From Unio delphinus (lineage: Eukaryota > Mollusca > Bivalvia > Unionida > Unionidae), in the NCBI GenBank assembly GCA_029339505.1, contig JAQISU010000163.1:186001-250000 (forward strand): a stretch of DNA of 64,000 nucleotides. Reading direction: 5' to 3'. The notes beneath the pieces are model-generated. The model worked only from the letters and a program-made list of their open reading frames with translations, did no database searches and had not been told where the DNA came from. Below, piece after piece: positions 38,648 to 51,172 of the stretch (the first letter of the stretch is position 1; each line of letters begins with the position of its first letter). The position numbers and the translations under genes were made by a program.

Positions 38648-38742
38648 CTTTGGGTACATTTTACATACACTACAAATGGAGTCTGAGGCAAGTTTGAAAT
38701 TGCAGCATAAAGGATTTGAACATTTTGGACAACACTTTTGGC
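38648..38742 (-). CDS. possible Cys-rich (zinc-ribbon-like) exon
   Basis: It is bounded by TACAG at the acceptor and AAG/GTATAA at the donor. Read with 2 nt completing a previous codon, it gives QKCCPKCSNPLCC near the start and ICSVCKMYPK at the end. That is two CxxC pairs about 19 residues apart, the layout of a small zinc ribbon. The 95-nt length leaves phase 0 at its end, which does not fit the next known exon (9138-8937, which needs 1 nt). It therefore needs an unseen partner, or could be an alternative last exon, since reading through gives a stop two codons later. Its function is unknown. Confidence 0.4.
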
Positions 38743-38908
38743 CTGTATCCGTAAAAAAGAAATCCTGTAAGAAAGGTCTGGAAACTAAGTGAAACAGACT
38801 AAAGGCCAGCTCTCAGAAACTAATGCTAGAGGTGAACCCACATTCCCTTCAAACAAGAAGCATGGACAAGTGGAGATACGATGTGGCTGTAAATTTTAAA
38901 TGATTTAC

Positions 38909-38968
38909 ATAATTCTAAAAGAAAGTTTTTCATTGCTTCACCACCTCCAGCTGCACCCCCATCTTCCT
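38909..38968 (-). CDS. possible 60-nt cassette exon, Gly/Glu-rich
   Basis: The acceptor is CCAACAG and the donor T/GTAAAT. The phase is 2 nt in and 1 nt over, compatible with both the exon at 40725-40944 and the Cys-rich candidate at 38648-38742. The peptide is EDGGAAGGGEAMKNFLLEL. Support is only splice signals and phase. Confidence 0.25.
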
Positions 38969-38999
38969 CTGTTGGAATGGAAATAAATATCCATGATGG

Positions 39000-40519
39000 A
39001 ATAATCATACAAATGCAAAGATTAAATGATGGGAAAATTATGATTACAGACCTGCCAACCCTGATGAGTCCATCTCAGTAAAGTAGTTGATTTTTTTTCT
39101 ATGGTGTAAAACAAAATCAGTAACTGCTATTGAAAAGCTGGGAAATGTAATTAAAAGTTTGATGTATCAATAATAAATGTATGTTCAACTGAAAAGGTTG
39201 TAAAGTACACATAGACTTTATTTATCACCAGTGCAGTTGCATAAACTCTAGTTCCAAAAACCCTATTCAGCTCAATGGCTTGTTGCTATCTCTCAACTTG
39301 ACATAATACTTGGAAATTCTTTTCCATTTGACATGACAATGGCAATCATATCTCCCACCATGAGACATACTCAAATTGGCATGTGATGTCCAATAAATGT
39401 AATTGTGTTCTTTCCAGGTTTTATTCACAAGAATCTGAATACTCCTTTTTATTCTTCTGCATTGATTATTAACACTTTTCCAGATGCTTATTTTCCCATT
39501 CATCTTAAAAAACATGCATCACTTTCTGGATGCCATTTTAAAAAAATTCTATAATCAAGAGTTTCATCATGCTAACACTTTGAATGAACAAATTGGTGCA
39601 GTTTAAAGTGTCTAAGGTGCTGCTGTAAAGTTACTCCATTTTATTTTCTGTGTTGATTGTAAAAATCTTAAAGATGCATGACGTTCTGTATGTCATTTTT
39701 TTTAAATTGTATAAACAACAGTTTCATCATGCAGATGCTTTGCATCAACAAATAGGTGCAGTGTAAAGCATCTGGGATACTGCTGTAAAGTTAGTTTAGA
39801 ATTTTGCTCATTCTAAGATGATACCCAGATCCTACTAAAACACAGATGAACCAATTATTTGTATTTTCAACAACGATCATTTTTCCATAGTTCTTGCTAG
39901 TATGCCATAAATCTGTATTTGAAGGGTAATTTTTGTAAAACTAATGGCAAAATTGTAAGAGTTGGCAGATCTGTGATTATGATGGAAAACTTAAGGAAAA
40001 TACAAATCTAGCTGGACAATGATAATGATTCTTCTCTCAATCACAGGCAATATATTCATCTTGTGAATAAATTAAATAAAAATGAAAGAATCATAGAAGC
40101 ATTGTACCATGTTTGAACTCAATTACTTTTCCTAAAAACAAATGATCAAATGCTTTTCAATTTTCAAATTAATAGATAATACAACATAATTATAACAGAA
40201 TAATCAACTTCATAGATAAGACAGCATAACTACAACAGAGTACAAATTAATCTAATATATATGACAAAATAATAACAACAGAGTATAATTATAACCAGAA
40301 CAAACAACAGAACAAGACAAAACTAAATTAAACTAAAATTAAAATTTCAAACGCTAAGTACAAATAATATGGAGCTCAATAAACATTTGCCTTTATAAAG
40401 GGATGTAATTCTTGCTTTAAAAACTTAAACTTGCAAAGCTTACTTCCCTTATAATATTCTATTCTAACATTCTGGGGAACCTTGGCATCTTAACTAAAAG
40501 ACTCAGGTAAAACCTTTGT

Positions 40520-40520
<1 letters not shown>
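39000..40520. other. intron sequence with a diverged 160-bp tandem duplication
   Basis: 39505-39640 and 39665-39795 are related: both contain GTTTCATCATGC followed by a GGTGCAGT segment and CTGCTGTAAAGTTA. A 23-bp stretch at 39464-39486 is identical to 34298-34320 in the possible third LTR. No coding is recognised. Confidence 0.45.

Positions 40521-40521
<1 letters not shown>

Positions 40522-40566
<45 letters not shown>
40522..40566. repeat. (CAT)n microsatellite
   Basis: About 15 CAT triplets. Confidence 0.97.
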
Positions 40567-40724
40567 ACTGCCTTTGCTACATGTGGATAAGCATTTAGAT
40601 CACTGTCTCCAATGCATCAATCGGTAAATACCTTAACTCGTTAAGAATTATTTGTGAAGTAAAAGGAAAGAGTTGTTGCTGCTGTAAAATTTTATCCAAA
40701 TATTAAAAATTAGACTCTATTTAC

Positions 40725-40944
40725 CTGTGGCTGCAATATTGTTCCTGCGGACATTGACATCCATCGACTGCATCAAGAGGAAGGTGATAATCTGTGGCCT
40801 GTTATTCATGGCTGCATAATGAAGCAGAGACATACCATGTTCATCCTGTTTTCCAAGACGATTCGCCTGCATCTTACGGCACAGGGTTTGGAAAATTGCC
40901 ACCAGGCCTCGATGTGCTGCTGGTATCAGTGCATTAGCTGGAGT
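40725..40944 (-). CDS. ankyrin-repeat exon
   Basis: Minus-strand exon of 220 nt with acceptor TTTCAG and donor GTAAAT: phase 0 in, 1 nt over. The peptide opens TPANALIPAAHRGLVAIF, a degenerate ankyrin repeat. A good repeat follows: KQDEHGMSLLHYAAMNNRPQ and ITFLLMQSMDVNVRRNN. It ends within the next repeat at the G of the T-x-LH motif. The exon at 8937-9138 supplies the remainder, giving an unbroken ankyrin consensus. In this family such repeats serve protein binding. The upstream partner is the exon at 49563-49746, which ends in phase 0. Confidence 0.9.
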
Positions 40945-40964
40945 CTGAAATTAATGAGGGTTAT

Positions 40965-41632
40965 TTTTATACAATGCTATGAAGTTGAGTGGTGTTTACT
41001 TTCCTATACTGCTATGAAGTCGACTGGTGTTTACTTTCCTATACTGCTATGAAGTTGACTGGTGTTTACTTTCCTATACTGCTATGAAGTCGACTGGTGT
41101 TTCCTTTCCTATACTGCTATGAAGTTGAGTGGTGTTTACTTTCCTATACTGCTATGAAGTCGACTGGTGTTTACTTTCCTATACTGCTATGAAGTTGACT
41201 GGTGTTTACTTTCCTATAATGCTATGAAGTCGACTGATGTTTACTTTCCTATACTGCTATGAAGTCGACTGGTGTTTACTTTCCTATACTGCTATGAAGT
41301 CGACTGGTGTTTCCTTTCCTATACTGCTATGAAGTTGAGTGGTGTTTGCTTTCCTATACTGCTATGAAGTCAACTGGTGTTTACTTTCCTATACTGCTAT
41401 GAAGTTGACTGGTGTTTACTTTCCTATACTGCTATGAAGTCGACTGGTGTTTACTTTCCTATACTGCTATGAAGTTGACTGGTGTTTACTTTCCTATACT
41501 GCTATGAAGTTGACTGGTGTTTACTTTCCTATACTGCTATGAAGTTGACTGGTGTTTACTTTCCTATACTGCTATGAAGTTGACTGGTGTTTACTTTCCT
41601 ATAATGCTATGAAGTTGAGTGGTGTTGATTTT
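40965..41632. repeat. 35-bp minisatellite, about 19 copies
   Basis: The unit contains TTACTTTCCTATACTGCTAT and GAAGTTGACTGGTGT. Copies alternate GTTGACT/GTCGACT/GTTGAGT. It begins 20 bp upstream (minus strand) of the exon's acceptor site. Confidence 0.96.
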
Positions 41633-41639
41633 TATCTCC

Positions 41640-42627
41640 AAGTAGTCAATACATAAATAAATGGGGGGGGGGGGTAAATAACACAAGTAAGCATCATTAC
41701 ATAAAACTATGGATAAAAAGTTATTTCCAAGAAAGGGTCATTACATAAAAAATATGGGGGAACATAACAAATATGAGGAAAAAGTTATTCTGAAGTAAGG
41801 GTCATTACATTAAAAAAGGTAAAAAGTTATCCCAAAGTAAGGGTCATTATATAAAAATAAGGGGATTAGGTTATCTTATTCCCAAGTAAGGGTCATTATA
41901 TAAAAATAAGGGGATTAGGTTATCTTATTCCCAAGTAAGGGTCATTACATAAAAATAAGTGAATTAGATTATCTTAAGTAAGTAAGTAAGGGTCATTACA
42001 TAAATATAAGATTAAAATGTATCTTATCTCCAAGTAAGGGTCATTACATAAATATAAGGGGAAAATGTTACTTATCTCCAAGTAAGGGTCATTACATAAA
42101 TATAAGGGGAAAATGTTACTTATCTCCAAGTAAGGGTCATTACATAAATACAAGGGGAAAATATATCTTATCTCCAAGTAAGGGTCATTACATAAATATA
42201 AGATTAAAATGTATCTTATCTCCAAGTAAGGGTCATTACATAAATATAAGGGGAAAATGTTACTTATCTCCAAGTAAGGGTCATTACATAAATATAAGGG
42301 GAAAATGTATCTTATCTCCAAGTAAGGGTCATTACATAAATATAAGGGGAAAATGTATCTTATCTCCAAGTAAGGGTCATTACATAAATATAAGGGGAAA
42401 ATGTATCTTATCTCCAAGTAAGGGTCATTACATAAAATTAAGTGGATTAGGTTATCTGATCCCAAAGTAAGGGCCATTACATAAAAATGAGGGGGAAAGG
42501 TTATCCTAATGTAAGGGCCATTACATAACAGTAAGGGGAAAAGTTATATTATCCCCAAGTAAGGGCAATTACATAATAATAATAAGGGGATTAGGTTATC
42601 TTATCCCAAAGTAAGGGCCATTACATA
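41640..42627. repeat. 48-bp minisatellite, left block, split by a LINE
   Basis: The unit contains CCAAGTAAGGGTCATTACAT, AAGGGGAAAA and CTTATCTC. Near the LINE junction the copies read GGGCCATTACATAA. Beyond the LINE a different subtype (GGGCTAGTACATAAC) continues at 43869-44415. The 167-codon minus-strand frame (LCNDPYLEI repeats) is an artefact. Confidence 0.95.
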
Positions 42628-42683
<56 letters not shown>

Positions 42684-43868
42684 CTTTATTTAAAGAGGGT
42701 GACTCATTAGTCAAGGACTATTCTCCCTTGAGGCCCTCTTAATGAGAGTATAACAAATGCACATTGTGTGAAGAAGCAATAATTAGTGCTTATATTAGCA
42801 TGTTTCATATTAAAATACTAAATTCCATTATCTATTAGAAACACATGCATGCTCATGATATCTCTTCTTAAATACTTTAATATTTTCAGCTGATTTTACA
42901 TGTAGTGGAAGCTTATTCCACAGAACTGTACCAGAGTATTGAAAACTCTTTTTGGATTGCTCTGTTCTTTGTTTTGGTGCTAGAAGGTTTCCATGTGAGA
43001 TTGATCTCAACTGGTATTGTGTTGAAAAAGGCCTGAATAAGTCCTGAAGATACTCTGGTGCAGATCCATGTAGACATTTATATAAAAGAACTGCATTGTG
43101 AAAATCTATCTTGTCATATATTGTAAACCATTTGAGTTCTGTAAATAATGCTTTTGAGGGATGGTCAACAGATGTATCTAAAATTACATGTGCTGCTCAT
43201 TTCTGGAGTTTATAAATCCTGTCAAGCTCAGATTTAGCACAGTTTCCCCATACATTAGAACAGTAATCCATTGTTGGAAGAATATACGACTTGTAGTATA
43301 GATTGCGAGTTTCCATAGGTAAATATTTCTTGATTCTGCTGAGAAGGGCAATTTTGGATGACAGTGTTTTACAAAGATTATCAATATGGTCATTCCATAA
43401 TAAATTATTATCTATGGACACACCTACAAGCCTTTCATGATTGACATTTTCTGATGGATGATTATTTATTGCAAGAGATAGTTTTGGGTTCCCTGACTTG
43501 TGTAGCTTTTGTGTCATCCCCAGAATCATACATTTTGTTTTACCTTCATTAATTACCATCCTATTTTCTTGTGCCCAGTTTTGGACTCTAAAAAGGTCTG
43601 AGTTTAATCTTGTTTGGATAACTTCAGTATCAGAACTAGATGTATACAAGGTTGCATCATCTGCAAATAAATCTGTATTGGTGGATTCATTATTTAATGG
43701 CAGATCATTGACATAGATAAGGAAGAGGAGTGGGCCCAAAACTGAGCCTTGAGGGACTCCTGAATGAATAGTGTGAGTTTGAGAGCTAATATTGTCAATG
43801 CTTACTTGTTGAGACCTTTGGTTTAGGTATGATCTAAACCAGTGTAAAGAAGGATTGTCAAACCTGTA
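42628..43868 (-). mobile_element. young 5'-truncated CR1/jockey-like LINE in a minisatellite
   Basis: The minus-strand element begins inside the RT palm (FDNPSLHWFRSYLNQRSQQV) and ends with a TAA/TTA triplet tail at 42630-42680. Motifs are HSGVPQGSVLGPLLFLIYVN, TDLFADDATLYTSS (catalytic FADD intact, 43656-43667), LVGVSIDNNLLWNDHI, ILPTMDYCSNVWG, and SGTVLWNKLPLHVKS near the end. The reading frame is open from 43868 to 42828 apart from one TGA at 43197-43199. It is flanked on both sides by the 48-bp array. The target duplication is ambiguous (ACATAA on both sides). Confidence 0.93.
42828..43868 (-). pseudogene. LINE reverse transcriptase C-terminal part, one in-frame stop
   Basis: About 347 codons in one frame encode the palm, thumb and C-terminal domain. 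The only lesion seen is TGA at 43197-43199, between IYKLQK and AAHVIL. Related LINE proteins usually have Arg at this place, so a single CGA-to-TGA transition would explain it. The 5' truncation itself prevents function. Confidence 0.88.
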
Positions 43869-44415
43869 ACATAACAATAAGGGGAAAGGTTTTCTTATCA
43901 CCATGTAAGGGCTAGTACATAACAATAAGGGGAAAGGTTATCTTATCACCAAGTAAGGGCTAGTACATAACAATAAGGGGAATGGCTATCTTATCACCAA
44001 GTAAGGGCTAGTACATAACAATAAGGGGAAAGACTATCTTATCACCAAGTAAGGGCTAGTACATAACAATAAGGGGAAAGGCTATCTTATCACCAAGTAA
44101 GGGCTATTATATAACATTAAGGGGAAAGGTTATCTTATCACCAAGTAAGGGCTAGTACATAACAATAAGGGGAAAGGTTATCTTATCACCAAGTAAGGGC
44201 TAGTACATAACAATAAAGGGAAAGACTATCTTATCACCAAGTAAGGGCTAGTACATAACAATAAGGGGAAAGGCTATCTTATCACCAAGTAAGGGCTATT
44301 ACATAACATTAAGGGGAAAGGTTATCTTATCACCAAGTAAGGGCTAGTACATAACAATAAGGGTAAAAGGTTATCCTAAAGTAAGGGCCATTATATAACA
44401 ATAAGGGGAAAAGGT
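43869..44415. repeat. 48-bp minisatellite, right block, about 11 copies
   Basis: The same family as 41640-42627, but a separate subtype with CTATCTTATCACCAAGTAAG and GGCTAGTACATAAC. Copies here are very similar to each other, showing recent local expansion. Confidence 0.95.
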
Positions 44416-44755
44416 TCAATATTATTACTTGTCCATACAAAAATAATTAAATGAGTAATTAGAAATGTATAAAATTTTGCAACGGTCAAAGAAGAAAGAC
44501 TCCTCTTATCAGACACAAATAGGAAAGGGTATATTGATGCATGAAGATTTCAATATGACCAATCAGTACTATCTCCATAATAGAAACCCTGTGTGACTCA
44601 TTTAACAAAGGTCATAAAATGCCAAGGAGTTTTGTTGAATTTATAATTCTCTTTCACAGAAAAGTTACTGACATTATTAGAACTATATAAGAATTTTTTG
44701 TAAATAAATATTAATGATGTCATAATAAAATGACTATAGCATTTCAAATAGTGCA
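44416..44755. other. unique intron sequence
   Basis: No feature is seen. Confidence 0.35.
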
Positions 44756-44759
44756 GTAT

Positions 44760-45556
44760 GCACAATAATCTGGCAACAAGACTCGACATTTGAAGCACAT
44801 TTTGGTCTGGTACCAAGACTGAGCATCTGAAGTACAATCCTGTCTGGTACAGAGATTTAATATCTGATGTATAATCTAGTCTGGTACAGAGATTTAGCAT
44901 CTGAAGTACAATCTTGTCTGGTACAGAGATTTAGCATATGATGTACAATCTTGTCTGGTACAGAGATTTAGCATCTGATGTACAATCTTGTCTGGTACAG
45001 AGATTTAGCATATGATGTATAATCTAGTCTGGTACAGAGATTTAGCATCTGAAGTACAATCTTGTCTGGTACAGAGATTTAGCATCTAAAGTACAATCTT
45101 GTCTGATACAGAGATTTAGCATCTGATGTACAATCTTGTCTGGTACAGAGATTTAGCATCTAAAGTACAATCTTGTCTGGTACAGAGATTTAGCATTTAA
45201 AGTACAATCTTGTCTGGTACAGAGATTTAGCATCTGAAGTACAATCTTGTCTGGTACAGAGATTTAGCATTTAAAGTACAATCTTGTCTGGCACAGAGAT
45301 TTAGCATCTGATGTACAATCTTGTCTGGTACAGAGATTTAGCATCTGATGTACAATCTTGTCTGGTACAGAGATTTAGCATCTAAAGTACAATCTTGTCT
45401 GGTACAGAGATTTAGCATCTGAAGTACAATCTTGTCTGGTACAGAGATTTAGCATCTGAAGTACAATCTTGTCTGGTACAGAGATTTAGCATCTAAAGTA
45501 CAATCTTGTCTGGTACAGAGATTTAGCATCTGATGTACAATCTTGTTTGGTTCAAG
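44760..45556. repeat. 37-bp minisatellite, about 21 copies
   Basis: The unit contains ACAGAGATTTAGCATCTGA and AGTACAATCTTGTCTGGT. Diverged copies continue faintly to about 45720 (for example GCACAATCTAGTCTGG). Confidence 0.95.
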
Positions 45557-45873
45557 ACTTAATATTTGCTGCACAATCTAGTCTGGCACAATGACTCAGC
45601 ATTTTAGGCACATTCTTCTCTGGTTTCAAGACTTGATTTTTGAGGCATATTCCAGACTGTAACAGTGGCTTAGCATTTGAAGCACATTCTGGCATGTTAC
45701 CAATACTCAATATCTGAGACACATTCTTGCTATTTAACTCAATATCATTCTGAAAATTTCTATCTGCATTCATCAGCCCTTTTGAGAATTATTTTTCTTC
45801 AGATCTAAGTATGCCAGTGTAACAGTCTACCACTGTTGTTACTTTATACTTCTAAAAAAAATGTGAAAAACCT

Positions 45874-48297
45874 CAAAGTATACCACTCCCTCGATAACTC
45901 GCACCCCAATAACTTGCAAACCTACTAATAACATAGTGTCCGGTGTGGATCTTGATTTTTTTTCCGATGAAAATATATTTTAAATATGCCCGTAAAGATA
46001 GATTCCATATTGTGAAATTTGCAAGTTCTAAATAAGATTATGTTAGGGTTTATTTGTTGATAAATAGCCATCAATACACCGTAAATAAAGAGTCTGGTGA
46101 AACAGCGTTCAATGAAAATGTCTGGTAAATGCTAACACGTGGCAGCAGAGAATAAAATAAACACCAATTAAATATCTTGCTATGTGAAAGTCACATTCTA
46201 ATCCTTTTTTTCCATTTCAGTGTAAACATTATAATTACAACATATTCTTTTCTATGAAAACATGAAAAGAGTCAATCAACCATCACATAGAAACCCATGA
46301 GTATTTCTGTAATAACCTAATTATCTGCCAGCTTTATGTTGAACAACAACTTGGTGAAGTGTTTGTTGCATAAAAATAATCAATTAAAAGAGACCTGTGT
46401 TGTTTTATCACTTTGAATATGTCTTTTGTATTGAATCAAGCAAGGGAGGCACAATGAAAACATTCACAGGCATGCAAATCCAAGCATAAGTTTTTGTGGT
46501 CACTACCGTTCTCAAAATTCACCTTATGAAAATGGTTTCACATTTTTATGTACTTAACATCATTAAAGTATATACTAATCAGTAAAGTATCTGAATCATT
46601 TGTAAATGTGACCATGGAGAGTAAAGGAATCAAGCAAAAGGCGTACTAAGTGACTGAAAAGCTGTGAATCATTGATAGGGTTCATAATGGTGAAGTGAGA
46701 TCCAAAGTTTGCAATGAACCAAAAATTCCAGTGTTGACACTTAGAGGTAAACTTAAGAAAAGATGAGCAGAAACTTCGGGTTACTTACATGATGTTGATT
46801 CAGGTGCTGGGATCAAACAAAATCGAGCATGGACTAAACAAGATACCAAATTATATGATGCTGTGTACACATGGTTCACACAGCAGCATGAGCACGGTGT
46901 TCTCATCTCTGGAACAATTCTCAAGGCATAAGCAGAGAAAATGGCAAAATTTTTGGACAATGAACCTTATTTTAAGGCAAGACAAGGATGGCTTTTGAGG
47001 TTCCAGTGCCGACATGGAATTAAACACTCAGTGAATCAGGAAGCCACATGCAATTATCCAAACCAGCTCAGTGAAATAATCATCAGTGAACAAATACACA
47101 GAAGACCAAATTTACAACTGTGATGAGGCTGGTCTGTGCTACAGAATGATGCCAGACAAACTCTTGCTTCCAAAGATGACCCACACAAAAAGGAGGGATT
47201 CAAGCTCAACAAAGAGAGAATAACACTTTTGTTTTGTCTGAACAAAACTTGTAGATACAAGATGAAACCATTATGATTTGGCAAATACAAGTCCCCTCGT
47301 TGTTTTCATCATATGAACATGGACAGTCTTCCATTTGTGTACAGAAACAGTGGAAATGTGTGGATGACTGAGACCATATTTACAGAGTGGTTTTTCCAGA
47401 TGTTTGACCCAGTCGTCAGAAACCACCAGCAATCCAGGGGCTTAGAGGAGAAAGCTAAACTTCTATTGCCCAGCCCAAACCCCTACTGATTCACTCATAA
47501 CAAATGATGGAAAGATCTGGGTGGAATTACTTCCCAACTGTTAATACAGTCACTGCTGGACAGTGATAAAGATGTTGCAACCTTTCTCAAGTTTGTGAAT
47601 TTTTTTTTACATGAGGCTGTATTCATGGTGGTCAGGCTTGGAAAGCAATCACTTTATAGATCATAGAGGGGTGCTGGATTAAGGATCTTGGAACTGCCTT
47701 TGATGTAAAGCAAAACAGTAACAGAGACAGTGACGATGACAGTGACTTTGAAGGTTTTAGTGAAACTGATGTCATTAATATGGACTAGGCTGATTTGACT
47801 CACGGTACTCAGATGGGCATTTCTCTTGATGATATGGAGAAGTGGATTTGTTCTGACAATGACTGTCACAAAGCCGGCTACATGTCAGACAAAACAATAA
47901 TTAATTCTATAATGAACAAATTTTCAGCTGATGATGGACAATTCAAACTGGAGTATCACAAGTGTTGAGAGTGATGCAGATGCAAATGTTGCACCACTTC
48001 CCCCCTCTGCACAGGAAGCAATCAAATATAATGATTTGCCATATAATGGCTGAAGACCCAAACTGTTGACTAACTAAAGATCATGCAGTTGCGAAATCTG
48101 AGAGATTTTGCTTGGCGACAGATAAATCAAGGACTAACACACACAAAATTAACTGATTTTTCAAAAAGTGAATTTACAGTTGTCAAGCGTATCACAAATG
48201 GCATGTATTAACGTGTTCTAATTTACATTGTTTAAATTTTGTAGACCCATTAAATTATGTTAGCAATGATTAGGCCTTGTTTTTTGTTTTTCACATT

Positions 48298-48352
<55 letters not shown>

Positions 48353-48822
48353 GTTTCTCAAAAAGAGTCAATTTTTTTTGTTTTAAAAAAATATGTCTAA
48401 TTTGGATCAAACAATAAAACTAGAATGTATCCAATTCAACACAAAAATTAGTGATGTAGTACACAATGTGTGAAGTGGTACACATGTTAAGCAAACAAAA
48501 ACCATATGGAGTAAAGTATTCAATGATCTCCTCAATATACTGTAATTTATCCTGAAATTAATGTTACTCTAAGAGGAAAAATAAACAAACTACACCGTTA
48601 TGAAGAGATATTTATTCACAGTTAATCTCAGCATGATTTTAAAGTGAGTATTCAACACTAAATTCTGCCAACCCACTCACCCCCCTCTTTTGCCTTTATA
48701 CCGATCTCTTTATTGGTTTTTCAAATTTTATATCGGTCCTCTATAACTTGTGCTTTACTTATAGTGAGGCTGAAGTTTTTGGACACTGATGTGCTCAAGT
48801 TATTGAGGGAGTGGTGTATCAG
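45874..48822 (+). mobile_element. Tigger/jerky-like (pogo superfamily) DNA transposon, decayed
   Basis: The outer ends are inverted repeats. The left end reads TATACCACTCCCTCGATAAC. The right end, reverse-complemented, reads TACACCACTCCCTCAATAAC, and inner words such as AGTGTCC also correspond. Between them lies a broken transposase (46620-48220). A TATC tetranucleotide run at 48299-48352 has expanded near the 3' end. No clean TA duplication is visible at my estimated ends, so they may be off by a few bases. Confidence 0.82.
46620..48220 (+). pseudogene. Tigger/jerky-like transposase, many stops
   Basis: Translated pieces on the plus strand follow the order of CENP-B/jerky-type transposases. 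A basic N-terminal HTH region has LIIDRVHNGEVRSK-like words near 46660. The CENP-B-like domain includes YDAVYTWFTQQHEHGVLISG (about 46855) and FLDNEPYFKARQGWLLRFQC. The DDE domain start is YNCDEAGLCYRMMPDK (from 47113, catalytic Asp present), followed by VYRNSGNVWMTE and an FTEWFFQMFDP-like segment (about 47335). The C-terminal part is acidic, with LRNLRDFAWRQINQGL-like words near 48090. Stops and frameshifts throughout make it inactive. Confidence 0.85.
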
Positions 48823-49562
48823 AATATTTTACCACACTGACATGCATGTACGCTCCAAGCTTCTCACCCTTCATACAAAATATGGACTACATGAACATCA
48901 CTGAATGAATTTACCCTGGTTCTTGGATCATTTATAAACATGTTTCACATTGATATAATTAGATCCCAGTCTGGAGTTATAATGTGACAAGGTTATATGG
49001 TCATCTATAAGCGAGTTCCACACCGATCTGATAAGATCCCAATCAGGAGCTATGTGACCAGGTAGAATGGTAATCTAAAAGCAAGTTCCACAGTGAACTG
49101 ATTAGATCCCAATCTGAAGTTATGATGTGACAAGGTTATATCTGAATTTGTATAATAAAGAAGCACCATTATAGCAGGGTTCCCCTAGAGTGTTCAATCC
49201 TTTTCACTGCCACATTCATCAACAATGCATCTTAAATCAGACACAGAAAGTGAATATCCAGCATTATGACAAAATGGCTGCCTACATGTTCTATCCCAAA
49301 TGGCTGCCTACATGTTCTATCATACTCAGTCAAGGAACAAATGTTCTATCTGCAATAAAATAGTTTAGTGGAATAATTTCCATAGAATATAAGCATTCCC
49401 CAAATAAAAGTGCAAATTGTATTGGATAAAATGTGTGAGATATAGTACAATTTAAAATGTATAAAAGTTAGCACATTACATGTACTAACAAATTTACAGC
49501 ATTATCGGATAATGGGATGAAACCCACTCTCATGGATATGGACCCAACTGTCCAAAACATAC
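48823..49562. other. intron sequence with short tandem duplications
   Basis: A diverged 75-80 bp repeat (AGATCCCAATCTGAAGTTAT and related words) covers about 48960-49145. A 23-bp unit with AATGGCTGCCTACATGTTC is duplicated near 49267-49321. The splice donor of the next exon lies at 49562. Confidence 0.5.
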
Positions 49563-49746
49563 CCGATATTTCAGGGCCTTCTTGTGACCATAGTATTTCT
49601 TGAACTGCTCCTGAAGGTGTTGATCATTGATAGGAAGCTTCTTGGGTCTCAGCTTTTGGATCTCACTCTTGTACACCCTAACCCACAGTGGTTTCTGTGG
49701 AACCTGAGGGTAAAACCTCTCAAACTCCAGCATCACCATGTAGTAA
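49563..49746 (-). CDS. exon of the ankyrin gene, unrecognised N-terminal region
   Basis: Exon of 184 nt; acceptor is a T-run followed by CAG, donor GTATGT. One nucleotide completes a Ser codon with the previous exon, then 61 codons follow, ending in phase 0. The peptide includes YYMVMLEFERFYPQVPQKPL, WVRVYKSEIQKLRPKKLP and FKKYYGHKKALKYR: basic and aromatic, with no transmembrane segment. I do not recognise the domain. Clean splice sites, phase fit on both sides and non-repetitive, codon-like sequence make it a real exon. Confidence 0.8.
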
Positions 49747-49749
49747 CTG

Positions 49750-50984
49750 AAAAAAAACAAACAATTTAAAGTTGACATAGTAAATTCATACATTTTATTT
49801 CTTCCAGATATATATACTATATATATACTTACTTATAACTCAGGTCAAATCACAAACAACACAGACCCTGATCTGCCATTCCAAAAGGTTCCAGCAATTC
49901 AGGGTCTACAATATATAAAATAATTAAATAAATACATAAAATACACATGTATATACATAAGGAGATTTCCAGTCTGTCTCATTTTTCTGCCAATGAGAGT
50001 TTAAATCAAGGAGTCTACTATGGCAATCGGGGGGGGGGGGGAGGTTGTAAAATATGGAAAGGTTGTAAAATGTATTTGGGTTGGTGGAAACTAATTTTAA
50101 AGATGTAATACTTACCTTTTGCTATTGCATAGCTGTCACTTTTCCTGGCAGAAAATGCCCACCTTTGGGGTCATGTCCTGAATGGTCCACCAGCCACATA
50201 ATATGATCATTTTACCACAATCATTGGAGCAAAAGGGTGGCTGTTTCAATCAATTAAGCAGTGGAATTCCTCCTTTTTTAAGTACCAGAAGGATAATGCT
50301 GAATGATGGGAAGGTGTACATGAACAGAAAAAGCTCACTTCAAGTTGAAAGCAGCCACTGCCCATGTTGTCTGGATGGGGACTGAGGAAACAAGAATGGG
50401 AAGCTCATTGTTTTGCCTTCAAACAAATCCAGCAATGGAGTCCACCACACTTCGAATAGGGAATCAGCAATGGACTAGTATTATTATCATTCTGTAAGAA
50501 TAACTACTGTCTTCTCTTCCCATAACATACTATCCTACAAAGAGCTCTATTTATGGGGATTATGGCTAGCTTGGAAGATAATCGCTTCCAAGGCATCTGG
50601 CAAGGAGGTTCCAAACTTCCCAGCAGAAAGAATGGGCTTGTGTATCTCTTTACCTACTGAGATATTCTACCAGTGATATGTCACTGAATGAGAAATCATG
50701 CATCCAAATCTTGTTTAATTGACATGCCAATGGAAGAACACTGCCATCATTCTGAAATTGTTGATGAGGACAGATTCTTCTCAGACTAAAACCCTGAACA
50801 ATCAGTCATTTCAGCTATGGATGAATGTCCCACATTGAATCTGATGCTTCTATAAACATTCAGAAGTGGATTTCAAGGCATACTGGGTGACGACTGTCAG
50901 AAACCAGCCCCAATTTGTCCACAAAATCAGATTATGGTAGAAATCCACCTCCAGAAAAACAATCAATGTGAGGTTCCAGTTTGA
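49750..50984. other. intron sequence
   Basis: Contains a short TA-rich run (49810-49830) and a G run at 50029-50042. The rest is single-copy with no recognisable gene; open frames are short. Confidence 0.4.
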
Positions 50985-51172
50985 CACAGAAGAAACTGGA
51001 GAGGGAGCAAGTCTGTCTTGGATTACAGTTTGACACAGAAGAAACTGGAGAGGGAGCAAGTCTGTCTTGGATTACAGTTTGACACAAAAGAAACTGGAGA
51101 GGGAGCAAGTCTGTCTTGGATTACAGTTTGACACAGAAGAAACTGGAGAGGGAGCAAGTCTGTCATGGATTA
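50985..51172. repeat. 49-bp minisatellite, about 4 copies
   Basis: Nearly identical copies contain CAGTTTGACACAGAAGAAAC and GAGAGGGAGCAAGTCTGTC. Confidence 0.95.

Noticed and set aside
41974..42477. 167-codon minus-strand frame with LCNDPYLEI repeats
   Set aside because: Product of the 48-bp array; the only residue variation follows array subtypes.
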